A stretch of 64,000 nucleotides of DNA from Cherax quadricarinatus. Taxonomy: Eukaryota; Arthropoda; Malacostraca; Decapoda; Parastacidae. The position numbers and the translations under genes are program-made. Of this stretch, positions 31,951-42,722 are shown one piece after another. The stretch covers positions 485,001-549,000 of the forward strand of contig NC_091369.1 of NCBI RefSeq assembly GCF_038502225.1, in the 5' to 3' direction. Within the stretch, counting starts at the first letter, position 1, and every line of letters begins with the position of its first letter. Under the pieces are notes generated by a model. The model was not told the DNA's origin, did no database searches, and saw only the letters and a list, made by a program, of their open reading frames with translations.

Positions 31951-32635
31951 TGTGTGCTAGTACTAGTCCCTTCTGTGTCTCCTAGTACTGGTCCCTCCTG
32001 GTTCCTCTTTCGGCTCCTCCTTCTAGTCCCTCCTGCGTTGTCTCGTTCTGTTAAATGTTTTGTGGTTTGTCGGAATTACTGGTTTTTCTTCTTTCTGTCA
32101 TCTTTCTTACCTGTCATGTAAGATGACAGATAAATATTACGAACTTCAACTTACATTCACTTTACAATTACCTCTAATGTTTCCCTGCGTCTTTCTTAAT
32201 AGTGTTTGTTGCTTAATTCTGTGTTTCTCTCTGTATTTCCGGTAAGATTTCCTGTTTGGCTGCGAAGACACTAAGTCTTCCTGCTTCCTTAAAGCACTAA
32301 CGTCTTCCTACTCTGCTCCTTTACCCGTTTCTCTGTTTATTTTAGTGTGGGTTGTGTGTTTACCTTTGCAAGTGTCAGGGTGTGGAGCCTGAGTTACAGT
32401 CAGGTGTAGGTAAACACACTTTTATAAGTTTGGGAAACACCAAGTGAAAGTGACTGGGTGTAGGGTAGTGTGTCGTTGGGGAGGAGGGAGGAGCAGTTGC
32501 TGCTGTCTCCCCTCCCACACACACTGCTCCGGTTAATGGACTACACTTTTTTCTACACTAAAGATAGCTTAATTGCTTAGAAATTTATTAATGCTTCATT
32601 GAACCAATACGGTTCCAGTTCTCTGTTAATGCAAT
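31951..32635. other. No gene recognised
   Basis: T-rich unique sequence with short imperfect repeats (ctagtactagtccc / ctagtactggtccc near 31,955-31,995). Nothing supportable. Confidence 0.5.
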
Positions 32636-32719
<84 letters not shown>

Positions 32720-32732
32720 ATCTATCTATCTA

Positions 32733-32784
<52 letters not shown>
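32636..32784. repeat. (TA)n with internal (TATC)n
   Basis: About 145 bp of TA dinucleotides around five TATC repeats. Confidence 0.98.
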
Positions 32785-32785
<1 letters not shown>

Positions 32786-32869
32786 CATGGGTGTTGTATT
32801 AAAGTTGTTATTTTAACAGCGATAAAGACAGAAGTATGAGCACTGAGCGAGTGAACAGTGTGTTGAGTA

Positions 32870-33470
32870 ACGTGCTTGCCTGTACCTGTGGCCTGCTGGC
32901 CTGTACCTGTGGCCTGCTAGCCTGTGCCTGTGGCCTGCTGGCCTGTACCTGTGGCCTGCTGGCCTGTACCTGTGGCCTGCTGGCCTGTACCTGTGGCCTG
33001 CTGGCCTGTACCTGTGGCCTGCTGGCCTGTACCTGTGGCCTGCTGGCCTGTACCTGTGGCCTGCTGGCCTGTACCTGTGGCCTGCTGGCCTGTACCTGTG
33101 GCCTGCTGGCCTGTACCTGTGGCCTGCTGGCCTGTACCTGTGGCCTGCTGGAGTGTACCTGTGGCCTGCTGGCCTGTACCTGTGGCCTGCTAGCTGTACC
33201 TGTGTCCTGCTAGCTGTACCTGTGCCCTGCTGGCCTGTACCTGTGTCCTGCTAGCTGTACCTATGTCCTGCTGGCCTGTACCTGTGTCCTGCTAGCTGTA
33301 CCTGTGTCCTGCTGGCCTGTACCTGTGGCCTGCTGGCCTGTACCTGTGGCCTGCTGGCCTGTGCCTGTGGCCTGCTAGCTGTACCTGTGTCCTGCTGGCC
33401 TGTATCTGTGACCTGCTGGCTGTACCTGTGACCTAGCCTGTACCCGTGATTTACTGGTCTGTACTCGTGT
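32870..33470. repeat. 21-bp minisatellite
   Basis: Units ctggcctgtacctgtggcctg, about 15 perfect copies to 33,190, then 18-21-bp variants with gtcctgctagctg. Seven-codon units leave open frames (LACTCGL repeats), which are artefacts. From 33,471 to 33,700 nothing is recognised. Confidence 0.95.
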
Positions 33471-33714
33471 CCTCTCTTTACACGTTAAAGTGACCTGTTC
33501 CTTTCGTATTGCAGTGTCTTGTTGACCTGTACCAGTGACCTGCTCCTTACCAGTTGCGGTGAAAGGCCTAAAAGGGGTGACCCCTGTTAGCCCCGTCCCT
33601 GTGTAACCTTTTCCTGTTGCAGGAAGGGAGAGAGGGGACGTGAAGTGGCCCTTCAGTGGCCTACATATACCTGGTATAGGGTGAACTTAAGGGAGTGGTC
33701 CTCTTGTACCTCTT

Positions 33715-33925
33715 ATCAGGTTGAGAAGGTCCAAGAGACCACTAGCTCTCTTCAAGAGGGTACTTGATAAGTTCTTCAAGTTAGTTCCTGATTAACTAGG
33801 CTGTGGTGTTTATGTTGGTCTGCGTGCGGCCAACACCAGCAGTCTGATTGATCGAGCCTGGCCCTTGGCCGGGCTCCGTGAGTAGTCAAACTCTGGAAGC
33901 TCTTCAAAGGTTGTCAACCAGGAGG
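33715..33925 (+). mobile_element. LINE 3' end fragment
   Basis: The plus strand encodes LFKRVLDKFFKLVPD, a stop, then LGCGVYVGLRAANTSSLID. This parallels AFKRELDRYLKSVPDQPGCG…GLRAASSNSLVD of the 55.4-kb LINE. It ends in gccgggctccgtgagtag and tcttcaaaggt, the CAAAGGT-type 3' end shared with copies at 48.5, 52.5 and 59.2 kb. Confidence 0.7.
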
Positions 33926-33999
33926 CCTGGTCTGGGACCGGGCTGCGAAGGTGGGGACTCCTGGTGTAGTCTGCAGGTAGATTACGGGTAATTTATAAA

Positions 34000-34935
34000 A
34001 CTGGTTCTGATGGACCTGTACGAGCTTCATGTGTTACAGGACCGGTCTTGATGAACCTGTACCAGTTTTATGTGTTACAGGATCGGTCCTGATGGACCTG
34101 TATTAGTTTAAGGTGTTACAGGATCGGCCCTGTTAAACCTGTACCAACTTCAGTTGTTACTGGACCGGTCCTGATGGACCTGTACCAGCTTCAGTTGTTA
34201 CAGGACCGGTCTTGATAGACATGTATCAGCTTCACTTGTTACAGGACCGGTCCTGATAGACCTGTACCAGCTTCAGGTGTTACAGGGCCGGTCCTGATAG
34301 ACCTGTACCAGCTTCAGGCGTTACAGGACCGGTCCTGATAGACCTGTACCAGCTTCAGGCGTTACAGGACCGGTCCTGATAGACCTGTACCAGCTTCAGG
34401 CGTTACAGCACCGGTCCTGATAGACCTGTACCAGCTTCAGGCGTTACAGCACCGGTCCTGATAGACCTGTACCAGCTTCAGGCGTTACAGCACCGGTCCT
34501 GATAGACCTGTACCAGCTTCAGGCGTTACAGCACCGGTCCTGATAGACCTGTACCAGCTTCAGGCGTTACAGCACCGGTCCTGATAGACCTGTACCAGCT
34601 TCAGATGTTACAGCACCGGTCCTGATAGACCTGTACCAGCTTCAGATGTTACAGCACCGGTCATGATAGACCTGTACCAGCTTCAGTTGTTACAGCACCG
34701 GTCCTGATAGACCTGTACCAGCTTCAGGTGTTACAGCACCGGTCATGATAGACCTGTACCAGCTTCAGATGTTACAGCACCGGTCATGATAGACCTGTAC
34801 CAGCTTCAGATGTTACAGCACCGGTCCTGATAGACCTGTACCAGCTTCAGATGTTACAGCACCGGTCATGATAGACCTGTACCAGCTTCAGATGTTACAG
34901 CACCGGTCATGATAGACCTGTACCAGCTTCAGGAG
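34000..34935. repeat. 41-bp minisatellite, about 23 copies
   Basis: Units cctgatagacctgtaccagc + ttcaggcgttacagcaccggt. Variants (ggcg, gatg, gttg; cctg/catg) are grouped: ggcg units around 34,300-34,590 and gatg units towards the right end. The leftmost units are the most diverged. Confidence 0.95.
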
Positions 34936-35034
34936 AAAACCCTGGGGTGTGTGCAGCTCTCACAGAAACCTGTCAGATTTCTTAAGGAATGAAAGTCACA
35001 ACTACGTGGATTTAACTACTGACAAATATATTAG

Positions 35035-35170
35035 GTAAAGGAACACACATGCAACTAATGTGACATTTTACTGTGGCAACGTTTCGCTCCCCATGAGCTT
35101 TGTTAAGCCCCTGAAGAGCGCTTCTACCTAATATATCGTCAGTAATTCTACCAATATTATTATAACCGAC
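35035..35170 (-). mobile_element. Half foldback element with hammerhead-like motif, subfamily 3
   Basis: On the minus strand (35,075-35,109): GGC, then TTAACAA, an extra A, stem II GCTC-ATGGG-GAGC, GAAA (35,082-35,085), CGTT, then GCC. The GGC/GCC stem I pairs. G5 of the core is A here, so it is probably inactive. The outer part (aatgtgacattttactgtgg, acacacatgcaac) matches the copy at 48,240. From 35,171 to 35,520 nothing is recognised. Confidence 0.55.
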
Positions 35171-35527
35171 AATAATCCCCACACATTGGACAACAAACTG
35201 CAGACTAATTCGGTCCATTATGGGCCATTTCCCAGTAACAAGTAACTTGATAATGGTCCAGGATGGACCGGGACGTCGGGGAAGATAACCCCCACAACAA
35301 ATAAGACGCAACTTAACAGACAACAGATATTTCCTCGACTCGCTTTTTACCGTTCGTATTTAAACGTTATGTTCGACATTCCGACTTAAGACATTCGTTT
35401 TTTTTTTTAAATTACTTTCGGTAATTATACGTAAAACAAAGCTAACTAAACCTAAGATAACCGAAAATAACCTACATGAAATGTCCATAAATTTTAAGCG
35501 TGCAGAAATGCACGAAGGGAAGTTAGG

Positions 35528-35783
35528 TTCTGGTGGCCTGGTGGTTAACGCTCTCGCTTCACACGGTGAGGGCCTGGGTTCGATTCCCAGCCAGAGTAGA
35601 AACATTGGACGTGTTTCTTTCCACCTGTTGTCTATGTTCCCCATCAGTAAAATGGGTACCTGGGTGTTAGTCGACTGGTGTGGGTCGCATCCTGGGACAC
35701 TGACCTAAGGAGGCCTGGTCACAGACCGGGCCGCGGGGGCGTTGACCCCCGGAACTCTCTCCAGATAAACTCCAGATAAACAC
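35528..35783 (+). mobile_element. tRNA-derived SINE, full length
   Basis: The best copy in the window. A box tggcctggtggttaacgc (35,534-35,551), B box ggttcgattcc (35,578-35,588), central core aaaatgggtacctgggtg with gggtcgcatcctgggac, and a 3' part gaccgggccgcgggggcg + ttgacccccggaactc. It ends ctccagataaactccagataaa, an 11-bp tandem end. Pol III transcription is expected. The 3' part and its short tandem end match the LINE at 55.4 kb. Confidence 0.93.
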
Positions 35784-35789
35784 AAGGTG

Positions 35790-36070
35790 GACAGAGACAG
35801 GATGTTCCAGAGATGGGACACAGAAACAAGGGGGTCACAGTTGGAAGTTGAAGACTCAGATGAGTCAAAGGGATGTTAGGAAGTATTTCTTCAGTCATAG
35901 AGTTGTTAGGAAGTGGAATAGTGTGGCAAGTGATGTAGTGGAGGCAGGATGCAGTGGAGACGAGGTATGAGAAAGCTCATGGAGCATGGAGAGAGACGAC
36001 CTAGTAGCTTTCAGTAAAGAGGCGGGGCCAGGAGCTGAGTCTCGACCCCTGCAACCACAATTAGGTGAGT
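35790..36070 (+). mobile_element. LINE 3' end fragment
   Basis: The plus strand encodes [20 protein letters not shown] and [14 protein letters not shown], a typical LINE C-terminal segment, and further on [18 protein letters not shown]. It runs straight into (CA)n(TA)n. The last 45 bp recur at 57,790. Confidence 0.75.
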
Positions 36071-36224
<154 letters not shown>

Positions 36225-36491
36225 GCTGGACCAAGACTGAGACGTTTACTATCTTCAAAGGATATCTTATTTCTTTATTGACGTTTCGAATCTTTTTTCA
36301 TCCACCATCAGAACTTGAAAATGTATTAGAGTAAAAGTGCAGCACAATATTAAGCAGAGAAAACCCGAGGGTTCCAGCGAAGCGTCGGAAAACCGACGCT
36401 ACACACCCTACTTGTCTTATTTTTTTTAGCTGTTGTTTAAACGTTTAAAGATGCATACTTTCTTTACGATAAGAACGTATAAAAGTCAACG

Positions 36492-36765
36492 TTAGTTGCT
36501 AATCTGTCAGGCTCTGAACGTTAGAAATATACGTCAGTTGCTGATCTGTCAGGCTCTGAACGTTAGAAATATACGTCAGTTGCTGATCTGTCAGGCTCTG
36601 AACGTTAGAAATATACGTCAGTTACTAATCTGTCAGGCTCTGAACGTTAGAAATTTACGTCAGTTACTAATCTGTCAGGCTCTGAATGTTAGAAATATAC
36701 GTCAGTTGCTAATCTGTCAGGCTCTAAACGTTAGGAATCAATGTTAGTTGCTAATCAGCCAGGCT
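36492..36765. repeat. 42-bp minisatellite, about 6 copies
   Basis: Units of tacgtcagttgctgatctgt + caggctctgaacgttagaaata. Fourteen codons per unit leave an open frame (LLICQALNVRNIRQ), judged an artefact. Confidence 0.92.
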
Positions 36766-36767
36766 CT

Positions 36768-36892
36768 GGTGCAGCCGACTGCCGGCGACTTACACTAACA
36801 GCCTGGTTGATTATACCATCATCCGGGAGGTCCGGGATAGAGCTGCGGGGGGCGGCGACCCCCGAAGTCATCTTCACGTAGCCTTGAGATAA
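36768..36892 (+). mobile_element. Probable LINE 3' end fragment
   Basis: The plus strand reads NSLVDYTIIREVRDRAAGGG-like after a frameable start, analogous to NSLVDQALIHREAWSWIGPRG at 55.4 kb, then ggcggcgacccccgaag. Diverged. From 36,893 to 37,335 there is GC-rich sequence with accccc/atgtgccct repeats and no gene. Confidence 0.5.
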
Positions 36893-37336
36893 CGTTGTAT
36901 TGTGTGGTGATGGGTAGGTTTCCCCGCTGGGGGGCTCCCCCTGGAGCCGAACCACCCCCCCGGGAGACAACCCCGATGTGCCCTAGCCCCATGTGCCCTA
37001 CCCCCATGAGCACCACCCCCTGGGGCCGCACCCAGCACGCTCCACACTCACGAAACGGGACCTGCCTTATTAGGCAGGATGTTGCCCGCTAGGGAGAACT
37101 TATCCTGACGTAGCAGGCGGGGGTGTGGAATCCTAGCCCAGCCCGGGGGACGGAGGTCTCGGGAGAGCTGGGGTAGGAGGAGGTTAAGACGTGTTGAGCA
37201 TGTCTGGGCGTGCCAGTGGGCGTAAATGAGCTGGCGGGGTGTAAAGGGTGAGGTGGGCGTGGTAGTCAACGCGAAGGAAAAAGACACGTACAGTTCAGGA
37301 TTTGAACGTTGATCTGTTTCGACAGTTTAAAGGTTT

Positions 37337-37362
37337 AATAATAATAATAATAATAATAATAA
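37337..37362. repeat. (AAT)n microsatellite
   Basis: Eight AAT triplets. Confidence 0.9.
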
Positions 37363-37479
37363 CTGAAGGTATTTCGGTTGCTGCTCGATTTGAAGAAGGC
37401 ATCCCCGTATTGCATAACCCCAGCCCCCTGTACCTCAGTGCACGCGATATTAATAGTGCTGAGCGCAACATAAAAAAAA

Positions 37480-37563
37480 AACTGAACGGGTGGGGATTTT
37501 AACCCATGGCGAGTGAGTCTTTAAAACTTCAGGTCATGGGTTCACACCCCACCCGTTCCATGG
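37480..37563 (+). other. tRNA-like palindromic segment
   Basis: Outer arms gaacgggtggg and cccacccgttc pair. The inner sequence has a B-box-like gggttcacacccc. It could be a degraded tRNA or SINE head, but I cannot fold a convincing D arm or anticodon arm. From 37,564 to 37,790 nothing is recognised. Confidence 0.35.
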
Positions 37564-37792
37564 CTCGTTACAATCGTGTTATTACGATTTCGTGAGTCAT
37601 GAGTGCAGCAGAAGTTTCTAATGCAGTTAAATATTAGCCTTGAAGATTTGAAGGCAGTCACAAGAGGCTTTAACAAGTTATCACATGGAAAATAATATCA
37701 CATTTTCATTAATAAAAATGAGAAATTGACACATACACATATTAGTGAGTCTTTGTTGAGGTCCTTTAAGGTCGTTCGTAGCTTCATTAGTT

Positions 37793-37872
37793 TTGCATAT
37801 ATTAAGAAAATAAGAATAGAGGAACATTGCAGCAGGCCTATTGGCCCACACTAGGCAGATCTTTCTTAAACC
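37793..37872 (-). mobile_element. CR1 3' end fragment
   Basis: aagaaaataagaatagagga, acattgcagcaggcctattg and gcccacactaggcag match the 3' end of the CR1 element at 6,271-6,340 with scattered differences. Minus orientation, severely truncated. Confidence 0.8.
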
Positions 37873-37929
37873 CAGACCCACTGAAAAAAAATATATGCCC
37901 AACCCATTTTCAATGCTACTCAAGGAATA

Positions 37930-38130
37930 AGCCTTATAATAATAATATAACATATCTTTATTTACTACAAGTACATGTACAAGGTATACAGACATAGCTG
38001 ACGTCAATGACATACTACTATATAGAAAGTCACTTGTTATGCTGAGCATTTCCAGCAAATTAGATCGGGTTTGTCCCAGGATGCGACCCACACCAATCGA
38101 CTAACACCCAGGTACCCATTTTACTGATAA
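37930..38130 (-). mobile_element. SINE with the shared core and a different 3' tail
   Basis: On the minus strand: CAGTAAAATGGGTACCTGGG, TGTTAGTCGATTGGTGTGGG and TCGCATCCTGGGACA (the same core as the tRNA SINE). A different tail follows, including AATGCTCAGCATAACAAGTG, GTATACCTTGTACATGTACT and TTATATTATTATTAT. The tRNA head is missing (5' truncated). It is a sister SINE family with a swapped 3' end. From 38,131 to 38,700 there is T/C-rich sequence with loose repeats (aatgctttatct) and no gene. Confidence 0.7.
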
Positions 38131-38702
38131 CTCTTTTAACTCGTAAAAGTCCCAGTCAAATGCAACCCCTCTCACTCATGTTGTTGATGAATATATGTGT
38201 TCTCACCTATATGTGGTTCCATTCTTGGTGCTATAAATACAGTCAAGTACTGGGGTACTATTTAAGTGGTGGTAGCCCAGGAAGGGCTGGCTGTTGTTTA
38301 CCTCCAGGCGGCCATGTTGTAGAGGAGGGTTGAGCGTCCATGTTTGCATGACTAGATAACCTCCCTTACCCCTTCCACCAACCCCCCCTCTCCCACCCCC
38401 ACTTTGGTACGTACCTCCAAGTCTTCGTGATTTATCTACTCCTCTTCCTACCCCCATCACGCTTCTTTCCTCTTCCTAATGCTTTATCTATCCTTCCCTA
38501 CCTCCTTCCTTCCTTCTTTTACAGGCTTTCTTCTTAATGCTTTATCTGTTCTTCTTTACCTCGTTCCTTCCTTCCTGTCACAGTCATTCTTCTTGATGCT
38601 TTATGTACCCTTCTTCTCTGCTTCCTTCCTTTTTTCTCTTTCACAATGTTTCTACTTTATCTACCCGTCTCCTCGCCCCCTCACCTGTTATCAACAACCT
38701 TA

Positions 38703-38845
38703 CCTGGAGGTTACCTGGAGGTTATTCCGGGGATCAACGCCCCCGCGGCCCGGTCCACGACCAGGCCTCCCGATGGATCAGGGCCTGATCAACTAGGCTG
38801 TTACTGCTGGCCGCACGCAGTCCGACCAGCAGTAACAGTAATGCT
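38703..38845 (-). mobile_element. LINE 3' end fragment
   Basis: Nearly identical to 55,371-55,500: duplicated ttacctggagg, then attccggggatcaacgcccc, gatcagggcctgatcaacta and ggctgttactgctggccgc. It ends 5' truncated. Confidence 0.85.
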
Positions 38846-38938
38846 TGAAAAAACTCAGTCCTTGGCGGAACGTCGTGTCAGATTCTGCTCTGCATCAAGT
38901 GTCTGAAGATCAAGACACATGTGCAGCAGCTGGGTATC

Positions 38939-38985
38939 TATTTTTGAAACGTTTCGCCTAAACAGTAGGCTTCTTCAGTCAAATA
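38939..38985 (-). ncRNA. Hammerhead ribozyme-like motif, all stems paired
   Basis: Minus strand: stem I 5' TATT + TGA, core CTGAAGA (38,972-38,978), extra A, stem II GCCTAC-TGT-TTAGGC (one mismatch), GAAA (38,952-38,955), C then GUU (38,948-38,950), stem I 3' TCA, bulge AA, AATA. Relative to the copies at 13,309 and 58,156, stem I GGA/UCC has become UGA/UCA and stem II has gained a T-A pair, both pairing-preserving. Confidence 0.7.
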
Positions 38986-39073
38986 TAAAGGGAGCAATAG
39001 AAATAAAATGAAGATGATGTGATTAGTCCATCAACCTTGGAGAAAAAGTATTTGAGGAGGTCAGTCCCTCAGA

Positions 39074-39107
39074 CTGAAGAAGCCTACTGTGTAGGCGAAA
39101 CGTTTCA
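39074..39107 (+). ncRNA. Hammerhead core, stem I lost
   Basis: CTGAAGA, an extra A, perfect 6-bp stem II GCCTAC-TGT-GTAGGC, GAAA, CGTT, TCA. The preceding sequence (ctcaga) cannot form stem I because the spacer between the arms has been deleted. Confidence 0.55.
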
Positions 39108-39183
39108 TCAACAAAGATACCCAACTGTTGCACACGTGTCTTAATCTTCAAATTGTCGGTATTTTATACTATTTTCAGCAGTC

Positions 39184-39186
<3 letters not shown>

Positions 39187-39222
<36 letters not shown>
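39187..39222. repeat. (GT)n microsatellite
   Basis: About 17 GT dinucleotides directly before the 45-bp array. Confidence 0.97.
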
Positions 39223-39225
<3 letters not shown>

Positions 39226-40896
39226 CCAAGGTGTGTTAGTGTCTGGTGGTTCCTGAGGGCTCATACCTTTCCAAGGTGTGTTAGTGTCTGGTGGTTCCGA
39301 GGGCTCATACCTTTCTAAGGTGTGTTAGTGTCTGATGATTCCTGAGGGCTCATACCTTTCCAAGGTGTATTAGTGTCTGGTGGTTCCTGAGGGCTCATAC
39401 CTTTCCAAGGTGTGTTAGTGTCTGGTGGTTCCTGAGGGCTCATACCTTTCCAAGGTGTGTTAGTGTCTGATGGTTCCTGAGGGCTCATACCTTTCCAAGG
39501 TGTGTTAGTGTCTGATGGTTCGAGGACTCATACCTTTCCAAGGTGTGTTAGTGTCTGATTGTTCCTGAGGGCTCATACCTTTCCAAGGTGTGTTAGTGTC
39601 TGGTGGTTCGAGGGCTCAAACCTTTCCAAGAGGGCTCATACCTTTCCAAGGTGTGTTAGTGTCTGATGGTTCCTGAGGGCTCATACCTTTCCAAGGTGTG
39701 TTAGTGTCTGATGGTTCCTGAGGACTCATACCTTTCCAAGGTGTGTTAGTGTCTGATTGTTCCTGAGGGCTCATACCTTTCCAAGGTGTGTTAGTGTCTG
39801 GTGGTTCCTGAGGGCTCATACCTTTCCAAGGTGTGTTAGTGTCTGATGGTTCCTGAGGGCTCATACCTTTCCAAGGTGTGTTAGTGTCTGATGGTTCGAG
39901 GACTCATACCTTTCCAAGGTGTGTTAGTGTCTGATGGTTCCTGAGGGCTCATACCTTTCCAAGGTGTGTTAGTGTCTGGTGGTTCCTGAGGGCTCATACC
40001 TTTCCAAGGTGTGTTAGTGTCTGGTGGTTCCTGAGGGCTCATACCTTTCCAAGGTGTGTTAGTGTCTGGTGGTTCCTGAGGGCTCATACCTTTCCAAGGT
40101 GTGTTAGTGTCTGGTGGTTCCTGAGGGCTCATACCTTTCCAAGGTGTGTTAGTGTCTGGTGGTTCCTGAGGGCTCATACCTTTCCAAGGTGTGTTAGTGT
40201 CTGATGGTTCGAGGGCTCATACCTTTCCAAGGTGTGTTAGTGTCTGATGGTTCCTGAGGGCTCATACCTTTCCAAGGTGTGTTAGTGTCTGATGGTTCCT
40301 GAGGGCTCATACCTTTCCACGGTGTGTTAGTGTCTGATGGTTCCTGAGGACTCATACCTTTCCAAGGTGTGTTAGTGTCTGATGGTTCCTGAGGGCTCAT
40401 ACCTTTCCAAGGTGTGTTAGTGTCTGGTGGTTCCTGAGGGCTCATACCTTTCCAAGGTGTGTTAGTGTCTGATGGTTCCTGAGGGCTCATACCTTTCCAA
40501 GGTGTGTTAGTGTCTGATGGTTCGAGGACTCATACCTTTCCAAGGTGTGTTAGTGTCTGATGGTTCCTGAGGGCTCATACCTTTCCAAGGTGTGTTAGTG
40601 TCTGGTGGTTCCTGAGGGCTCATACCTTTCCAAGGTGTGTTAGTGTCTGATGGTTCCTGAGGGCTCATACCTTTCCAAGGTGTGTTAGTGTCTGATGGTT
40701 CGAGGACTCATACCTTTCCAAGGTGTGTTAGTGTCTGATGGTTCCTGAGGGCTCATACCTTTCCAAGGTGTGTTAGTGTCTGATGGTTCCTGAGGGCTCA
40801 TACCTTTCCAAGGTGTGTTAGTGTCTGATGGTTCCTGAGGGCTCATACCTTTCCAAGGTGTGTTAGTGTCTGATGGTTCCTGAGGGCTCATACCTT
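39223..40896. repeat. 45-bp minisatellite with a higher-order period
   Basis: About 37 units of tttccaaggtgtgttagtgt + ctgatggttcctgagggctcatacc. A 2-bp-shorter variant (ggttcgagg) recurs at 39,895, 40,208 and 40,521, each 313 bp apart, so seven-unit blocks were duplicated. The minus strand is open in pieces (MSPQEPSDTNTPWKG repeats) broken at each short variant, so it is not a gene. Confidence 0.95.
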
Positions 40897-41042
40897 GCCT
40901 CTCACTCTAAGATACAGTATTTGGCTTTCATGTATTCATATTAGTATTTTAGTGCCTTCCAAACTCTGGCACATGGCATTTATTAGCGGGGCTGAACCCA
41001 CATTCCCGACGTAGATAACACTACACTCAATACTGTTTATCT

Positions 41043-41075
<33 letters not shown>

Positions 41076-41504
41076 GGGGGGAGAGGTAATAAAGACGTGA
41101 TGGAAGGGACTTGGAAGGAGAGGTTCTTCTGGGTAAGATAAAGTGTAATGGAGGGAGGATTGAAAGTTGTGTGATATTTAAGATGGAGTGTAGGGGGATG
41201 GATGGAATATAAGGGAGGGAGGGATGGAGTGCGGGGAAGGGTAGAATGTAAGGGAGGGATGGAATGTGGGGGAAGTGATGGAGTGTAGGGGAAGGGAGGG
41301 AATGTAAGGGAGGAAAGGATGGCGTGTTGGGAGGGATGGAGCGTTGGAGAGGGGAGAGAGGGGTTGTTACCTGAATGTTGTGTAGTGCCACTAGTGATAG
41401 ATGAGGCATAGTCAGCTACTTGGCTAATGATCTTCATTACAAGGCTTGTTGAGATCTTTTAGCTTGAGGATGGTCTAGTAGCGGCTGTGGTATAGTTCGG
41501 TGCA
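40897..41504. repeat. Unique sequence with (GA)n and a purine-rich degenerate repeat
   Basis: (GA)n at 41,043-41,068. From about 41,120 to 41,360 there are imperfect gatggagtgtaggggaaggg units. Strong purine bias on the plus strand. No gene. Confidence 0.75.
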
Positions 41505-41930
41505 GTCTTAGTACTGGACTAGTTTTGGTAGCGCTTTTGTGGTGGTGTTCTAATGTTAGTGGAGTTCTAGTATCAGTGGTCTAGTTTTGGTAGTGTTTTT
41601 TGTAGTGGTGTTCTAATGTGAGTAGAGTTCTAGTATCAGTGGTCTAGTTTTGGTAGTGTTTTTTGTAGTGGTGTTCTAATGTGAGTAGAGTTCTAGTATC
41701 AGTGGTCTAGTTTTGGTAGTGTTTTTTGTAGTGGTGTTCTAATGTGAGTAGAGTTCTAGTATCAGTGGTCTAGTTTTGGTAGTGTTTTTTGTAGTGGTGT
41801 TCTAATGTGAGTAGAGTTCTAGTATCAGTGGTCTAGTTTTGGTAGTGTTTTTTGTATTAGTGTTCCAATGTTAGTAGAATTCTAGTATCGGTGGTCAAGT
41901 TTTGGTAGCACTTTTGTGGTTTTCTAGTTT
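41505..41930. repeat. 63-bp minisatellite, about 6-7 copies
   Basis: Units begin ctagttttggtagtgttttt (41,581, 41,644, ...) and include gttctagtatcagtggt. The internal copies are identical and the edge copies diverged. Confidence 0.92.
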
Positions 41931-42054
41931 TAGCGAAGTGTTAGTAACGGTGGTTCTAGGTCTGGTGATTTCGTCTCAGTTCTGGACAATCAGTTAATAT
42001 CATTAAGAGATATTCTTTTTCTTTAAATAAATAAATATTAATACACGCTTTATT

Positions 42055-42722
42055 TTTCACCATGCTGCACAGTACCTTTGCAATATTATTTTTCACCTTG
42101 CTGCACAGTGCCTTTGCAATATTATTTTTCACCTTGCTGCACAGTGCCTTTGCAATATTATTTTTCACCTTGTTGCACAGTACCTTTGCAATATTATTTT
42201 TCACCTTACTGCACAGTACCTTTGCAATATTATTTTTCACCATGCTGCACAGTACCTTTGCAATATTATTTTTTTTCACCTTGTTGCACAGTGCCTTTGC
42301 AATATTATTTTTCACCTTGCTGCACAGTACCTTTGCAATATTATTTTTCACCTTGCTGCACAGTACCTTTGCAATATTATTTTTCACCTTGCTGCACAGT
42401 ACCTTTGCAATATTATTTTTCACCTTGCTGCACAGTACCTTTGCAATATTATTTTTCACCTTGCTGCACAGTACCTTTGCAATATTATTTTTCACCTTGC
42501 TGCACAGTACCTTTTCAATATTATTTTTCACCTTGCTGCACAGTGCCTGCATTATTATTTTTCACCTTGTTGCACAGTACCTTTGCAATATTATTTTTCA
42601 CCTTGCTGCACAGTACCTTTGCAATATTATTTTTCACCTTGTTGCACAGTGCCTTTGCAATATTATTTTTCACCTTGCTGCACAGTACCTTTGCAATATT
42701 ATTTTTCACCTTGCTGCACAAG
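42055..42722. repeat. 36-bp minisatellite, about 18 copies
   Basis: Units ttttcaccttgctgcacagt + acctttgcaatattat. Twelve codons per unit keep two plus frames and the minus strand open (225-229 codons). They have no domain character. Judged non-coding. Confidence 0.95.

Larger units (their letters stand above)
38900..39178. mobile_element. Foldback element with hammerhead motifs in both arms
   Basis: Left arm: acacatgtgcagcagctggg, tatct, then the minus-strand hammerhead (38,939-38,985). Middle: ttagtccatcaaccttgg, cagtccctcag. Right arm: plus-strand hammerhead core (39,074-39,107), agatacccaactgttgcac, acgtgtcttaatcttc and tcggtattttatacta. No protein. Confidence 0.8.

Noticed and set aside
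35528..35600. Functional tRNA gene at the SINE head
   Set aside because: A and B boxes are present, but the sequence continues into the SINE core and recurs as a dispersed unit. It is a tRNA-derived SINE head, not a tRNA gene.
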